Shown in pieces: positions 7,247 through 15,148 of a stretch of DNA of 64,000 nucleotides. The stretch lies in the IMG/VR virus record IMGVR_UViG_3300035180_001778, positions 1 to 64,000 of that record, one strand, 5' to 3'. Both the position numbers and the translations under genes were made by a program. The notes under the pieces were generated by a model. It was not told where the DNA came from. It saw only the letters and a program-made list of their open reading frames with translations, and did not search any database. Position 1 is the stretch's first letter. Every line of letters starts with the position of its first letter. This stretch comes from a virus.

Positions 7247-8270
7247 GGCTCTTCTCCAGCATCTCGCTCTGACGTGAAGAGAGGGGCTTCTTGTCCCTCA
7301 TCAGGGTGTTGACGTTCTTCGCGAAGTTCGCGACCCACATGTCATCCTGCTCCGTTGCTGTGTCGATGAGCTTGATGCAGCGAATCCGCAATTTGGTGAT
7401 GCGCTCTTCCTCCTCGAACTTGGATCGGGCCCCCTGTTGCTTCTCGGCCAACAGCCTGGAGATCTCCGCCGGCTGCGACATCAAGAGACGGTAGCGAGCG
7501 AACCCCTTTTCGAGGGTGGCACTTTGAGCCGGGGATAGGTTCCAGGTGGTGCCCGCTCGTTCGAGCCTTGTTGCGATATCCCGAGCGAAGTTGTGCATCC
7601 ATGCGTCGTCGGAGACTTCCGCAGCACGGGCAAGAAGCCTTGCTCGGTCGATGAAGACTCGCTTCTCGGTGCGAGCTTCTTGGTCGTGCTCGTAGGGCCG
7701 GTTTGCAGCTCGTGACATGGCCTGTCGAACGGCCTGTCGAAATGGGCTCAGAGAGAAGGGGGTTGTCACCATGATGGTCTGCTTTCCTTTATCACCCCCA
7801 AAAAGCACAGCTTCATGGGCGCCCCACTCGACCGTAGGGAAAGTTTCGTCGAATACGTGATCTGCGTCGACCAACGGGTCTTCAGAATACCCCAAAGTCA
7901 CATGAGGCTTGAACTCGGGCCATTTCTTCGAGAAATCGACCCCGGCTGAGTCGAAGGCGTCCTGGAGAACTCGGTGGAAGTCGTGAAGGGCGTTGGAGTC
8001 CACCAGAGCGATCATGGGGGTCTTCTTCCCCTCCTGAGAAGGGAAAGTTGCCGCTCGACTCGTCTGCACTGAGAATGGCCTGGTCTTCGAGGCTACATCG
8101 TACAGCACACGAATGGCCTCGGTCAGAGTCTCAATGGGCACATCGTCCCCCAGATGGAGCAGCGTGATGTGCGCCTGATCCATGGGTTCCGGATTCCCAA
8201 ATCCCTTGAGGTCGATCTGCTTCAAGAGTTGAGCAGTCTCGGGCGGTACACGAAGTCTGATCATGGCCAT
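7227..8270 (-). CDS. 2H phosphoesterase (LigT / 2'-5' RNA ligase-like) with helical C-terminal extension
   Basis: 347 residues from MAMIRLRVPPETAQ; the open frame runs further upstream, but that part is antisense to the gene at 8304. Two catalytic H-x-T motifs of the 2H superfamily are present: HITLLHL near residue 33 and HVTLGY near residue 125. Such enzymes act on 2'-5' bonds or cyclic phosphates in RNA or on ADP-ribose 1,2-cyclic phosphate; phage members also destroy cyclic oligonucleotide signals, which is a plausible role here but not shown. Residues 190-347 hold two similar helical repeats (SDDAWMHNFARDIATRL and QDDMWVANFAKNVNTL) absent from ordinary LigT proteins. Confidence 0.8.
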   Translation of the reverse strand: MAMIRLRVPPETAQLLKQIDLKGFGNPEPMDQAHITLLHLGDDVPIETLTEAIRVLYDVASKTRPFSVQTSRAATFPSQEGKKTPMIALVDSNALHDFHRVLQDAFDSAGVDFSKKWPEFKPHVTLGYSEDPLVDADHVFDETFPTVEWGAHEAVLFGGDKGKQTIMVTTPFSLSPFRQAVRQAMSRAANRPYEHDQEARTEKRVFIDRARLLARAAEVSDDAWMHNFARDIATRLERAGTTWNLSPAQSATLEKGFARYRLLMSQPAEISRLLAEKQQGARSKFEEEERITKLRIRCIKLIDTATEQDDMWVANFAKNVNTLMRDKKPLSSRQSEMLEKSLKRYNL

Positions 8271-8303
8271 CGTGTATAGGGTTTTTTTAGGAAGATCCTC
8301 AGT

Positions 8304-9047
8304 GTGATCCTGAACCTTCCTCCGTCCGCTGGGCTTGCTCGTGAGCAGGCGATCCGAGCACTCGTCGCAGACGGGACCTTCGACCCTATTCTGTGGTCCA
8401 CGGTCACCTCCGACCATGGCGAGCACCACGCCGAGTTCCAGGTCTTCTCGGATGCCCTCAAAATCGAGGGCATCCGGATCAACGCTTCCGCCGAGACAGA
8501 GCAACACCTCGCGGATCTTCTCGGCTGCTCTCTGCTCACCCCGAAGCTGGCGGATCTCATCTGGGCGCAGAAGTCCGTCTCTTTGGAGCCGTCGATTCAG
8601 CCGTTCGATTCTTCCACGGCGGCGATGCTCGCACACAGCTCACGGATCGATGCAGCTCTTGCCGCTCAAGGCAACCCCCAGGGCATCGTGTGCAACGTCG
8701 GCAAGCACTGGGTCATCGACAACGCGATTCTCTCCCACCCGGGCTTCGTCGAGAACTACGGCTGGCACTTCGAGGGCGTGGGGTTCAAGGGCATCCGAGG
8801 GGAAGCCAATGTCTCTCTCACGAAGGACTCCAAGGGGCGCTTCGTCCGCGTCATTCAGGGTTGTGGGTGGCAACACAACATGGCGCACACGGACTACAGC
8901 CAGACGGTCACCCTCGTCTCGTTGGGCTGCACGGTCGACGGTCAGGACATGCACCTGTTCGACGTGTTCCGGAGCCCGGAGCTGGCGCCCCTCGTGAGCC
9001 ACAACGGAGCGCTGAAGCTCGTGCGTCTTCCTGGCGTGGGCCAATGA
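8304..9047 (+). CDS. Hypothetical protein, 247 aa, possible metal site
   Basis: Starts at GT6 (GTG at 8304) with an AGGA Shine-Dalgarno-like element about 10 bp upstream. The C-terminal half contains GKHWVIDNAILSHPGF and CGWQHNMAHTDYSQ, whose H-x-x-x-H-x-D spacing could bind a metal. The first half is helical. I do not recognise the family. Divergent from the 2H phosphoesterase, with only 33 bp between the starts. Confidence 0.65.
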   Translation: MILNLPPSAGLAREQAIRALVADGTFDPILWSTVTSDHGEHHAEFQVFSDALKIEGIRINASAETEQHLADLLGCSLLTPKLADLIWAQKSVSLEPSIQPFDSSTAAMLAHSSRIDAALAAQGNPQGIVCNVGKHWVIDNAILSHPGFVENYGWHFEGVGFKGIRGEANVSLTKDSKGRFVRVIQGCGWQHNMAHTDYSQTVTLVSLGCTVDGQDMHLFDVFRSPELAPLVSHNGALKLVRLPGVGQ

Positions 9048-9079
9048 AAAAAGCCCGGGAAGCCAAGACTTCCCGGGCT
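9048..9079 (-). terminator. Intrinsic terminator for leftward transcription
   Basis: Stem GCCCGGGAAG / CTTCCCGGGC with a 6-base loop; on the minus strand it is followed by six T. It should stop the transcript of the ATPase gene ending at 9119. There is no T tract on the plus strand. Confidence 0.8.
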
Positions 9080-9118
9080 CCCATGCCCACTCACCACGAC
9101 CGACCCAGAGAAACCAGC

Positions 9119-9844
9119 CTACTTCGCCGTCGTCGCTTTTGCAAGCGGCTTCTTCAGTGCGTCCAATACAGTTTGGATCCGCTTGAACCGAGCGTGAGAG
9201 ACCGCGTCCAGATCGCCGATGGCCCTGGGGATCGAGGGCGCGTCGAGCCAGGCCTGAAGCGTGTCCGGGTGCTCGGTGGACCCGAGGTGGACATAGTGCG
9301 GACGAAGGGGGAGCAGCTCCTTGACCAGGTCCTTGCTGTGAGAAACCACGAAGGCGGCCTTGGTGTGTTTCGGGATCTCTGTGACGAAATCTCGAATCGC
9401 AATCCCGACGCCCGCCGACCATCCGCCGGAGAGCCCGAAGTCCGGCTCATCCCAGAAGATGACGTGGTCTTTGTCACGGCTCTTACATGTGTTGATCCCG
9501 GCGGTCACGGTGTTGCCTGAAAGTTGCCCCGTCGAGTTGTACATCTCGTCGCCGTAAATCAATGCGGTCACAATCGGGGGCGCGAAGCCTCCTCGACGGC
9601 CCTCCATCGAGATGGTCATGCACTCCATCTCCGACCGCTGGCACATGCCCTGGACGATCCGACGCATGAAGCTCTTCCCGCTGGCGTTCTCGCCCACGAT
9701 GACCACGAGCGGGCAGTTGCCCGGAACCCAGAGGTGCGGGATGGCTGGCTCGGTGAACCCGTCTTCCTCGAAGGTGTGGAAGTAGTCGAGATCGAACGCC
9801 TTTTCGAGGAGCTGATCAACCGTCTCGAAGGAGAAGTCTTTCAT
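9119..9844 (-). CDS. ABC-type / RecF-like P-loop ATPase
   Basis: 241 residues. Walker A is GENASGKS (residues 51-58) and Walker B is HVIFWDEPDFGLS, where the E after D is the likely catalytic glutamate. The order and the conserved switch-like histidine in FVVSHSKDL match ABC-type ATPases of the RecF/OLD class, without transmembrane helices. Substrate unknown; DNA repair or an anti-defence role would fit. The start overlaps the reconstructed stop of the upstream gene (TAATG), so it is translationally coupled; a promoter-like TTGACC-N16-CGTAGA also sits 6 bp upstream. Confidence 0.8.
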   Translation of the reverse strand: MKDFSFETVDQLLEKAFDLDYFHTFEEDGFTEPAIPHLWVPGNCPLVVIVGENASGKSFMRRIVQGMCQRSEMECMTISMEGRRGGFAPPIVTALIYGDEMYNSTGQLSGNTVTAGINTCKSRDKDHVIFWDEPDFGLSGGWSAGVGIAIRDFVTEIPKHTKAAFVVSHSKDLVKELLPLRPHYVHLGSTEHPDTLQAWLDAPSIPRAIGDLDAVSHARFKRIQTVLDALKKPLAKATTAK

Positions 9845-10606
9845 TACTGTTCTACGAATTGAAGGATGCGAGGGTCAACCAGAATTCCTGGTAGAGCATC
9901 GACGCTGCCTGAAATCCCAAGCAGCTCCGCACACGCAAGGCCCAACGCCATTGCCGAACCCAGGCGCGAGCCTGTGCTCCGTGGAGCGACGAATAGCAGC
10001 CTCTTCGAGTCTGTTCGTCATAATGTCCCACGCATCTTGTCGAATGGAGGGTCGCGGGGTCGGAGGGGGATCCACGATGGGAGACGAGTTGTAGTCGACA
10101 GGGGGCCCGTCTATGATGGGGTCAGGGTCGGGCACGATGGGAGCCGGAGGATCCGGGCGAGCAACCAAGCCCCGTCCAAATTCGATCGTCTGGTGGACGA
10201 TCGCTTCGAGGTTGCGAAGGGCCATCTCTGCTTGGAAGCGATCGTGGTCCGTGGCGCCCTCAGCTTGCGCTTGCCTCCGTCGGTTCTCATAGTTGAGGTC
10301 GGCGTTCCCCATGCGAATGAGCATCGACTCGACGACTCCGAGGTGCATCACCCGCTCTTCGGACTCCAAACGACGGACGCACATCTGCGTCCAGAACTCG
10401 ACCGCAGCTTCATCCGGCGTGTAGTCCGGGCCGTAGGTCAGAGTGCCGTCAGGGTGAATCCGAACGAGGACCCGATCTTTGTATGTCCCGATGACGAGGT
10501 CTCCAGGATGCTTCCCGTAGAAGTTCGGGAGCGCGGGTTCAGGGACCGGCCCAACCTGTAGGTCTTCCCAGTATTCTTTGAGGTTGTCGTCGTCAGGGGT
10601 AGGCAT
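9844..10606 (-). CDS. Unknown protein, frameshifted near its C-terminus
   Basis: Begins MPTPDDDNLKEYWEDLQVG, an acidic Trp-containing N-terminus similar to that of 15145-15978. The uninterrupted frame ends at 9875, but from about 10005 another frame is more protein-like (LLFVAPRSTGSRLGSAMALG ... ILQFVEQ) and stops at 9844 in TAATG overlap with the ATPase. Restoring a lost AG in an AGAG repeat joins the two parts. A Pro/Asp-rich linker precedes an internal DAWDIMTNRL. Function unknown. Confidence 0.55.
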
Positions 10607-10609
10607 CGT

Positions 10610-11083
10610 CTACTTCTTCTCGGTGTTCTCGACCGTCCCGATCTCATCGCCCTCTTCGAGGAGCTTTGAGTGCCAAGTGGTCGGCTCCGGCGGGATCTTC
10701 TTTGCCCGAGACTTTCGCGGGGCCTTCTTGGGAGGCGAAGGGATCTCGGGGAAGAGTTCAGGTGAGGTGTCGCCCGCGGGGCGAAGGGCCGCGATCTGTT
10801 CTCGAAGATCCGCAATCGCTTGTTGGGCTCGACCTTGGAGGTGGGTGCGCCTCTGCACCTCCTCTTCCAGTCCTTGGATCTTCGCTCTGTCCAGGCGTTG
10901 CAAGGCGTCTGCAATGCGACGGTGCTTGCGAGCCCCTCTCAGGTAGGAGTCGAAACACCCGAGGAAGAAGAACGCGTTGAGCGCAAGAACCCCCCAGGGA
11001 TGCACCTTGCACCACTCGAAGATAGGGAGCGCCCACGTCTTCAAGTCTTGCCACACTGCAACGGCGTCGGGGTTCATCGCCAT
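10610..11083 (-). CDS. Membrane-anchored coiled-coil protein with tag near its C-terminus
   Basis: 157 residues. One hydrophobic segment (VLALNAFFFLGCFDSYL, about residues 32-48) is followed by a heptad-rich coiled coil (about 55-100) and a basic Pro/Lys-rich stretch. Near the end, TTWHSKLLEEGDEI is a copy of the shared acidic tag followed by an 11-residue tail. The layout resembles phage spanins or membrane tethers, but there is no lysis-gene neighbour to confirm this. Three bases separate it from the downstream gene. Confidence 0.65.
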   Translation of the reverse strand: MAMNPDAVAVWQDLKTWALPIFEWCKVHPWGVLALNAFFFLGCFDSYLRGARKHRRIADALQRLDRAKIQGLEEEVQRRTHLQGRAQQAIADLREQIAALRPAGDTSPELFPEIPSPPKKAPRKSRAKKIPPEPTTWHSKLLEEGDEIGTVENTEKK

Positions 11084-11086
11084 AGA

Positions 11087-11299
11087 TTACACCTTCGAAC
11101 TGGGCGCGGGCTCTTTTATCAGCCACGGTCCGCCTCGACACCACGAGCAGCAACACGAGGAGCCCGGCATAGGTCCCAGCGGACGGTTGTGCTCGCAGTG
11201 AACCACCGGGCATCGTTGCGTAGCATCCCCATGGGAGTGCAACGATGCCCAAGAGAGACGACGGCGCTCTTCCAGGGAGAGGTTCTGAGGGGTCGACAT
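11087..11299 (-). CDS. Small cysteine-rich protein, 70 aa
   Basis: Begins MSTPQNLSLEERRRLSW two bases after the stop of 11302-11541 and is co-transcribed with it. Six cysteines lie in the second half (CPVVHCEH and SCCCSWC), perhaps a zinc site. No family recognised; a chance frame cannot be fully excluded. Confidence 0.5.
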   Translation of the reverse strand: MSTPQNLSLEERRRLSWASLHSHGDATQRCPVVHCEHNRPLGPMPGSSCCCSWCRGGPWLIKEPAPSSKV

Positions 11300-11301
11300 G
11301 G

Positions 11302-11541
11302 TCAGAAGATGGGGGTGGACTTGGGGCGCTTGGGGGTGCCCACCTGACGGAAGCCCCCACCTTCTGCCATCACGGTGATGTTGCCGTCGCCGACGAGGGC
11401 GAGGAACTTCTTCCCGGAGACATTCAGGGTCCAGATGTCGCCCTGCGTCACCCCTTTCTTCACGACCTCCACATATTTGGGGTACATGACGCGGGTCAGA
11501 CGACGGATGGTGCGATCTTCGTAGTTGGTTCGACGGTCCAT
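11302..11541 (-). CDS. Hypothetical protein, 79 aa
   Basis: Begins MDRRTNYEDRTIRRLTRVMY. A basic N-terminus is followed by a beta-rich part (GDIWTLNVSGKKFLALVGD) that may be a small barrel. It is expressed from a leaderless promoter whose TGTAGG lies 6 bp before the ATG. No family recognised. Confidence 0.75.
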   Translation of the reverse strand: MDRRTNYEDRTIRRLTRVMYPKYVEVVKKGVTQGDIWTLNVSGKKFLALVGDGNITVMAEGGGFRQVGTPKRPKSTPIF

Positions 11542-11547
11542 GTTTCA

Positions 11548-11575
11548 CCTACAGCAAGAGGGTGGCCGGGATCAA
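11548..11575 (-). promoter_or_regulatory. TTGATC-N16-TGTAGG promoter for 11302-11541
   Basis: On the minus strand TTGATC, 16 bases, TGTAGG, then 6 bases to ATG 11541. It overlaps the last codons of the PEP-domain gene. Confidence 0.75.
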
Positions 11576-12897
11576 CCGCAGTCGTAGATGGCCCCGGTTT
11601 CCCGCGTGTGTATCCTCCCGTTTTTCGGCGAGAGGGTCAACCTCGCCCCCTTGGGGTAGCGAGTCAGAGCGTCGGGGACAAGCAGGATCGGGACGCAGTG
11701 CTCCATCGCCACCAGAGCCAGGTGCGCGAGCCTTCCTCCCGCTTGCGTGATGACGGCCTTCGACTTCATCACGGCTTCGAGGTTCTTGGGGTCGAGGTCG
11801 GACAGAACGAGGATGTCCTTGCCGACCTCCCCCGTCACATCCTCCCCCGAGACGACGACACCACACTCCCAGTTGCCGAGCTTCCGTTGAAGGTCGAAGC
11901 GTGCAGTCCAGGAGGCATCCTTGACCAGGCCCTCGTAAGCCGACTTGAGGGTCTGCCAGGCTCCGAGAACCCAGTCCGTGTGGTTGACATCGTCCCCCGG
12001 CATCTTCATACCCGGACTGGAGATACACTTCCACGGCGGGGCAAGGTGGCTCAGCGACGTGTTCCGGAGGGCCCAGTTCTCGAAGGGTGCCCGCGGGACC
12101 TTGATCGTCGACCCGTCCTCCAAGGGCAGCTCGAACGTATCGTCGCCAGCTTGAAGCACCACCTGAGCCCCGATGGTGATGCACTTCATCGAGAAGGCAG
12201 CGATCTCCTTCCGATCCTCTTCGTCCTCCTTGGCCCGCTTGGCAGCAATGGCCTGCTTATCGTCGTCCGTGAGGGGCGGCGGGGTGATCTTCTTGGTGTG
12301 GGCCTGGTAGCGACGCGACCAGCCATACAGCTCCAGCTTGCGCCCGGCGGCCAGGAAGTCCTTGAGAGCGGCATCCGTCGTCCGGTTGACTGGCCACCAA
12401 TGCGGCGGCTCTCCGGTCGGTTCGAAGATGAGGGAGTCCCCCTCGACATCGAAGACGCGCTCATCCTTGAGCCCGTAGTGAGCGACGCGCTGACGTCCGA
12501 TCTCGTGGAGCTGTGCCTTGCCTGCCGTGGTAGCCCGGTCGCCTGCCACGGCACCCTTCGGCCAATCCTCGGGGCCGAAGTTCGTGACCTTGGCTCTCGG
12601 CCGCCACCATCGTCCCTCTTTACGGATGCGGCCGGCGTAGATGTACCGGGCCTGCTTTTGGAAGTCCGCCGCGTCATCGTCGACCGGCTCCAGGCCCACC
12701 GTCTCGTTGCCGACGAGCTTGGTCTTCCCGTTGAGGATGAGCTTGGCGTAGTACTCGGCTTGTCCCGGCTCCCCGCCCATCAGGCCTTCCGTGATGAAGC
12801 GCCACGCAGCATCAGGGCGCTCCTCCAGAAAGAAGTCCCTGGCGATGCGGGTGAAGTCGTCTCCGTCGATCCGAAAGTGCATTTGGCCGGTCGTCAT
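11572..12897 (-). CDS. Protein with C-terminal PEP-utilising mobile (swivelling) domain
   Basis: 441 residues. The C-terminal 100 residues match the phosphohistidine swivelling domain of pyruvate phosphate dikinase, PEP synthase and rifampin phosphotransferase: AVITQAGGRLAHLALVAMEH, with the predicted phospho-His at residue 392, then a conserved VPILLV strand. Neither a PEP-binding barrel nor a clear ATP-grasp domain is visible; residues 1-330 are not recognisable, so the phosphate source and acceptor are unknown. It may shuttle phosphate within a phage-specific enzyme or mimic a host one. Its start overlaps the upstream stop (ATGA). Confidence 0.7.
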   Translation of the reverse strand: MTTGQMHFRIDGDDFTRIARDFFLEERPDAAWRFITEGLMGGEPGQAEYYAKLILNGKTKLVGNETVGLEPVDDDAADFQKQARYIYAGRIRKEGRWWRPRAKVTNFGPEDWPKGAVAGDRATTAGKAQLHEIGRQRVAHYGLKDERVFDVEGDSLIFEPTGEPPHWWPVNRTTDAALKDFLAAGRKLELYGWSRRYQAHTKKITPPPLTDDDKQAIAAKRAKEDEEDRKEIAAFSMKCITIGAQVVLQAGDDTFELPLEDGSTIKVPRAPFENWALRNTSLSHLAPPWKCISSPGMKMPGDDVNHTDWVLGAWQTLKSAYEGLVKDASWTARFDLQRKLGNWECGVVVSGEDVTGEVGKDILVLSDLDPKNLEAVMKSKAVITQAGGRLAHLALVAMEHCVPILLVPDALTRYPKGARLTLSPKNGRIHTRETGAIYDCG

Positions 12898-13166
12898 ACT
12901 TCCCAGTCTTCGTCGTTCAGTTGGAGGTACTCAGCGGCGAGAAGAAGGGCAGCTTCCTCATCCCCGTCTGTATTCGGTCGCCAGGCCAGATCCCGAAAGT
13001 TGAAGCTCGCAGCCCCAACCAGACGCGGGTTCTTGAAGTCCTCCAGGTCCTCAGCCAGGTCCTCAGCCAGGTGCATGATCGCCCAGTACGCGCGGGTACT
13101 CTGCGAAACCAGGGCTGCGATCTCTCGAAGTTGTTTCGAGATTTCAGGGAGGGTGGCGAGGGCCAT
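12894..13166 (-). CDS. Small helical acidic protein, 90 aa
   Basis: Begins MALATLPEISKQLREIAALV and contains a short tandem repeat in DNA and protein (LAEDLAEDLEDF). Ends LQLNDEDWEV. It leads the operon with the PEP-domain gene and has a leaderless promoter 6 bp upstream. Function unknown. Confidence 0.7.
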   Translation of the reverse strand: MALATLPEISKQLREIAALVSQSTRAYWAIMHLAEDLAEDLEDFKNPRLVGAASFNFRDLAWRPNTDGDEEAALLLAAEYLQLNDEDWEV

Positions 13167-13172
13167 GACCTT

Positions 13173-13200
13173 CCTACAAAAACACCAGGCAGAGGATCAA
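13173..13200 (-). promoter_or_regulatory. TTGATC-N16-TGTAGG promoter for 12894-13166
   Basis: Minus-strand TTGATC, 16-base spacer, TGTAGG, 6 bases to ATG 13166. Lies back to back with the rightward promoter at 13216. Confidence 0.75.
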
Positions 13201-13215
13201 CCAGGGAAAATCTGG

Positions 13216-13243
13216 TTGATCCTCCTCGGGCTTCCTGTGTAGA
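13216..13243 (+). promoter_or_regulatory. TTGATC-N16-TGTAGA promoter for the P-loop kinase
   Basis: TTGATC, 16-base spacer, TGTAGA, 7 bases to ATG 13251. Divergent from the promoter at 13173-13200. Confidence 0.75.
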
Positions 13244-13250
13244 GGTACAC

Positions 13251-13736
13251 ATGCCGAAGGTTATCGTTCTGCAAGGTCCGTCTGGGGTGGGGAAGTCCAC
13301 GATCGCCAAGAAGTTGATCGATGGCGTCCCCCAGTCCGTCATCGTCTCCACGGACGATTCGTTCATCAACGAGGCAGGCGTGTACGAACACGATCTGTCC
13401 AAGCTCGGAGAGGCTCACGGGGCGTGCTTCCGCTCGTTCCTCCGCGCTCTGGAAGCGGACAAGGCGCTCATCATCGTGGACAACACGAATACGTGCGCCT
13501 CCGAGATTTCGCCCTACATGCTCGCGGCTTCGGCCTTCGGGTACGAAGCGGCCATCCTGCGCATCGAGTGCTCCGTCGAGAAGGCGGCAGCTCGGAACCT
13601 GCACGGGACTCCCCTGGACGTCGTCCAGGCCATGGCCGCTCGGGTCGCCGAGCCCCTCCCGCTCGGGTCGCCGAGCCCCTCCCGCCCTACTGGACGGTCG
13701 AGACGATCACCAACGACTAGTCAAAGTCGTCCGTGA
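13251..13736 (+). CDS. P-loop kinase (AAA_33 / polynucleotide-kinase-like), frameshifted by a 23-bp tandem duplication
   Basis: Begins MPKVIVLQGPSGVGKST, a Walker A motif at residues 8-16. STDDSF and IIVDNTNTC match the D-x-S/T and NTN motifs of the zeta-toxin / polynucleotide kinase group (Pfam AAA_33). Likely a nucleotide or RNA-end kinase. A 23-bp unit (GCTCGGGTCGCCGAGCCCCT and 3 more bases) occurs twice in tandem at about 13635-13680 and shifts the frame. With one copy the protein ends AEPLPPYWTVETITND at 13720, where its TAG shares a CTAG with the convergent gene. That exact junction supports the one-copy version as ancestral. Confidence 0.8.
   Translation: MPKVIVLQGPSGVGKSTIAKKLIDGVPQSVIVSTDDSFINEAGVYEHDLSKLGEAHGACFRSFLRALEADKALIIVDNTNTCASEISPYMLAASAFGYEAAILRIECSVEKAAARNLHGTPLDVVQAMAARVAEPLPLGSPSPSRPTGRSRRSPTTSQSRP
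13635..13680. repeat. 23-bp tandem duplication inside the kinase gene
   Basis: Two identical adjacent copies of a 23-bp unit beginning GCTCGGGTCGCC. Because 23 is not a multiple of 3, it replaces the last 10 or so residues of the kinase. Confidence 0.85.
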
Positions 13737-14004
13737 GAAGCTGTTCCTCAAAGGACTTCGGGGGCAGCTTCTTTTTCTGGTACTTCGGCGTTCCGTCATA
13801 CTCGGCCGCAATCCGAGACACGCAGTCCGGCCAGTGCTTGCAGCCGTAGAAGCGGCCGTAGGGACCGTCGATAAGCCTCATGGGCCCACGCTCGCAGACA
13901 GGGCAAGACAGCTTCATCCTGTGGGTGATAGCTATCTGGTTCATCCTCAACTGAACCCCCGGCAAACGCTGTTTGGGGACCCATCCTTCAGGGTAGCGTT
14001 TCAT
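13717..14004 (-). CDS. Topoisomerase-type zinc-ribbon protein with C-terminal tag
   Basis: 95 residues. C-P-V-C...G-x-F-Y-G-C...P-D-C (about residues 34-62) matches the C4 zinc ribbon found at the C-terminus of bacterial topoisomerase I, here free-standing, so single-stranded nucleic-acid binding is likely. It ends SFEEQLLTDDFD, a copy of the shared tag. The start at 14004 has a good GGGGAG Shine-Dalgarno and follows the upstream gene by 4 bases. Last of a four-gene operon. Confidence 0.75.
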   Translation of the reverse strand: MKRYPEGWVPKQRLPGVQLRMNQIAITHRMKLSCPVCERGPMRLIDGPYGRFYGCKHWPDCVSRIAAEYDGTPKYQKKKLPPKSFEEQLLTDDFD

Positions 14005-14008
14005 CGCG

Positions 14009-14614
14009 TCACTCCCCAATGGAGTCGTCGAGGATTGCTTCCCACGCGTTCGTGACCCCGAAGTGTTCTCGCACCAAGATGGCAAGCTTTCCGCACATCT
14101 CGATGGAGAATCGGGCGATGTGGGCCTCTGTGGGGAGGATGCCCATGGTCTCAGCCATCCAGGTGTAGGCCTGGATTCGGCTCAGATTGGAGCCGGGCTG
14201 GTTCCAGATACGGTCGAAGACCAGGTGGACCGCAGTGCGGGCTTGACGGGTCGCGAGATCCCCAGGGATACCTTTCGGAGCGCCGTCTGCATTGGCCCCG
14301 TGAGTGCCCTTGCACGCGGGGTAGGAAGGGCACCCGTAGAAGAGCCCGTGCATGGACTTTCGGAGCTGCATGAATGTCTTCGCGCAGTCGGGGCACTTCA
14401 AGTCGAAGCGCTCACCCGAGAGACCCATGCCCACGGGTTTCTCGTCCATGTCGATGTCGTAGATGGTCTGAACCTTGGGGTTCTTGAACAGGTCCTCAAC
14501 CGAGATGTGGTCACACGAGGTGTACGGCTCGTTGGGGTTGAAGATGGCCCGGCAGATGAGGCAGCGCGGAGGGCTCATCCCCATGCCGCTTTGGGGGTCT
14601 AGCTGATGGGGCAT
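14009..14614 (-). CDS. Zinc-finger protein (two Cys clusters) with C-terminal tag
   Basis: 201 residues from 14614; starts at 14584 or 14578 are possible. An N-terminal C-x-x-C is followed by a second topoisomerase-like C4 ribbon (CPDCAKTFMQL...FYGCPSYPAC). The helical second half ends VTNAWEAILDDSIGE, one of the best copies of the shared tag. Together with the neighbour at 13717 it makes a pair of free-standing topoisomerase-type ribbons. Function beyond nucleic-acid binding unknown. Confidence 0.75.
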   Translation of the reverse strand: MPHQLDPQSGMGMSPPRCLICRAIFNPNEPYTSCDHISVEDLFKNPKVQTIYDIDMDEKPVGMGLSGERFDLKCPDCAKTFMQLRKSMHGLFYGCPSYPACKGTHGANADGAPKGIPGDLATRQARTAVHLVFDRIWNQPGSNLSRIQAYTWMAETMGILPTEAHIARFSIEMCGKLAILVREHFGVTNAWEAILDDSIGE

Positions 14615-14635
14615 CCCTTATATGGACACCAAGAG

Positions 14636-15148
14636 CTAGATGTCGTCGTCGTCCATCTTCTCCCAGGCCGTCGGACGACGCTGATCGTTCGGCTTCCCCG
14701 TGTCGATCGACGTGACTTGGCCGTTTTCGATGTGGATGGTCGTACGATCTGCGCCGGTCTTGACAGGATCGAAGTTGCCCATGATCCAGAACGCAGGGGT
14801 GCTCCCAGGCTCGATCGTGAGCTTGAGATTTCGGCCCCCCGTGTGTTCGATGGATAGGTCGAAATTCCGATGCGATTCTTTCCCATTGCGGACCGCCGAG
14901 CGGATTTGATACTTCCCCGGCTGAGTGGCTTGTCTCTCTCGATAGACCAGTCCCCCCGTCGAGCGGGCTCCCGCTGCAATCGGAATGTCGTCCCATTCCC
15001 CCGTTGCTGCGAACTGATGCTGCACATGGTCATTCCCCCCGATGGGGGTTGTGGCCGTGGCGACGAGCATGAGGAGGTCTTCGTCCCCTTCATCAACGTC
15101 GAGAGGTTCGAGTTCGACGACATCACATGTGAAGTTGATCCGGATCAT
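14636..15148 (-). CDS. Beta-rich hypothetical protein with C-terminal tag
   Basis: 170 residues. Starts at ATG 15148 in ATGA overlap with the upstream stop. Pattern of short strands (KLTIEPGSTPAFWIMGNF and TTIHIENGQVTSIDT) suggests a beta sandwich. It ends RRPTAWEKMDDDDI, a shortened form of the tag with four Asp. Function unknown. Confidence 0.75.
   Translation of the reverse strand: MIRINFTCDVVELEPLDVDEGDEDLLMLVATATTPIGGNDHVQHQFAATGEWDDIPIAAGARSTGGLVYRERQATQPGKYQIRSAVRNGKESHRNFDLSIEHTGGRNLKLTIEPGSTPAFWIMGNFDPVKTGADRTTIHIENGQVTSIDTGKPNDQRRPTAWEKMDDDDI

Noticed and set aside
10610-11083. A spanin or i-spanin call for the membrane coiled-coil protein
   Set aside because: It is far from the endolysin, has no o-spanin partner and ends in the acidic tag, so the lysis role is unsupported.
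11245-13242. A 665-codon plus-strand frame opposite the PEP-domain gene
   Set aside because: Antisense shadow in high-GC DNA; the leftward genes have motifs, promoters and ATGA couplings.
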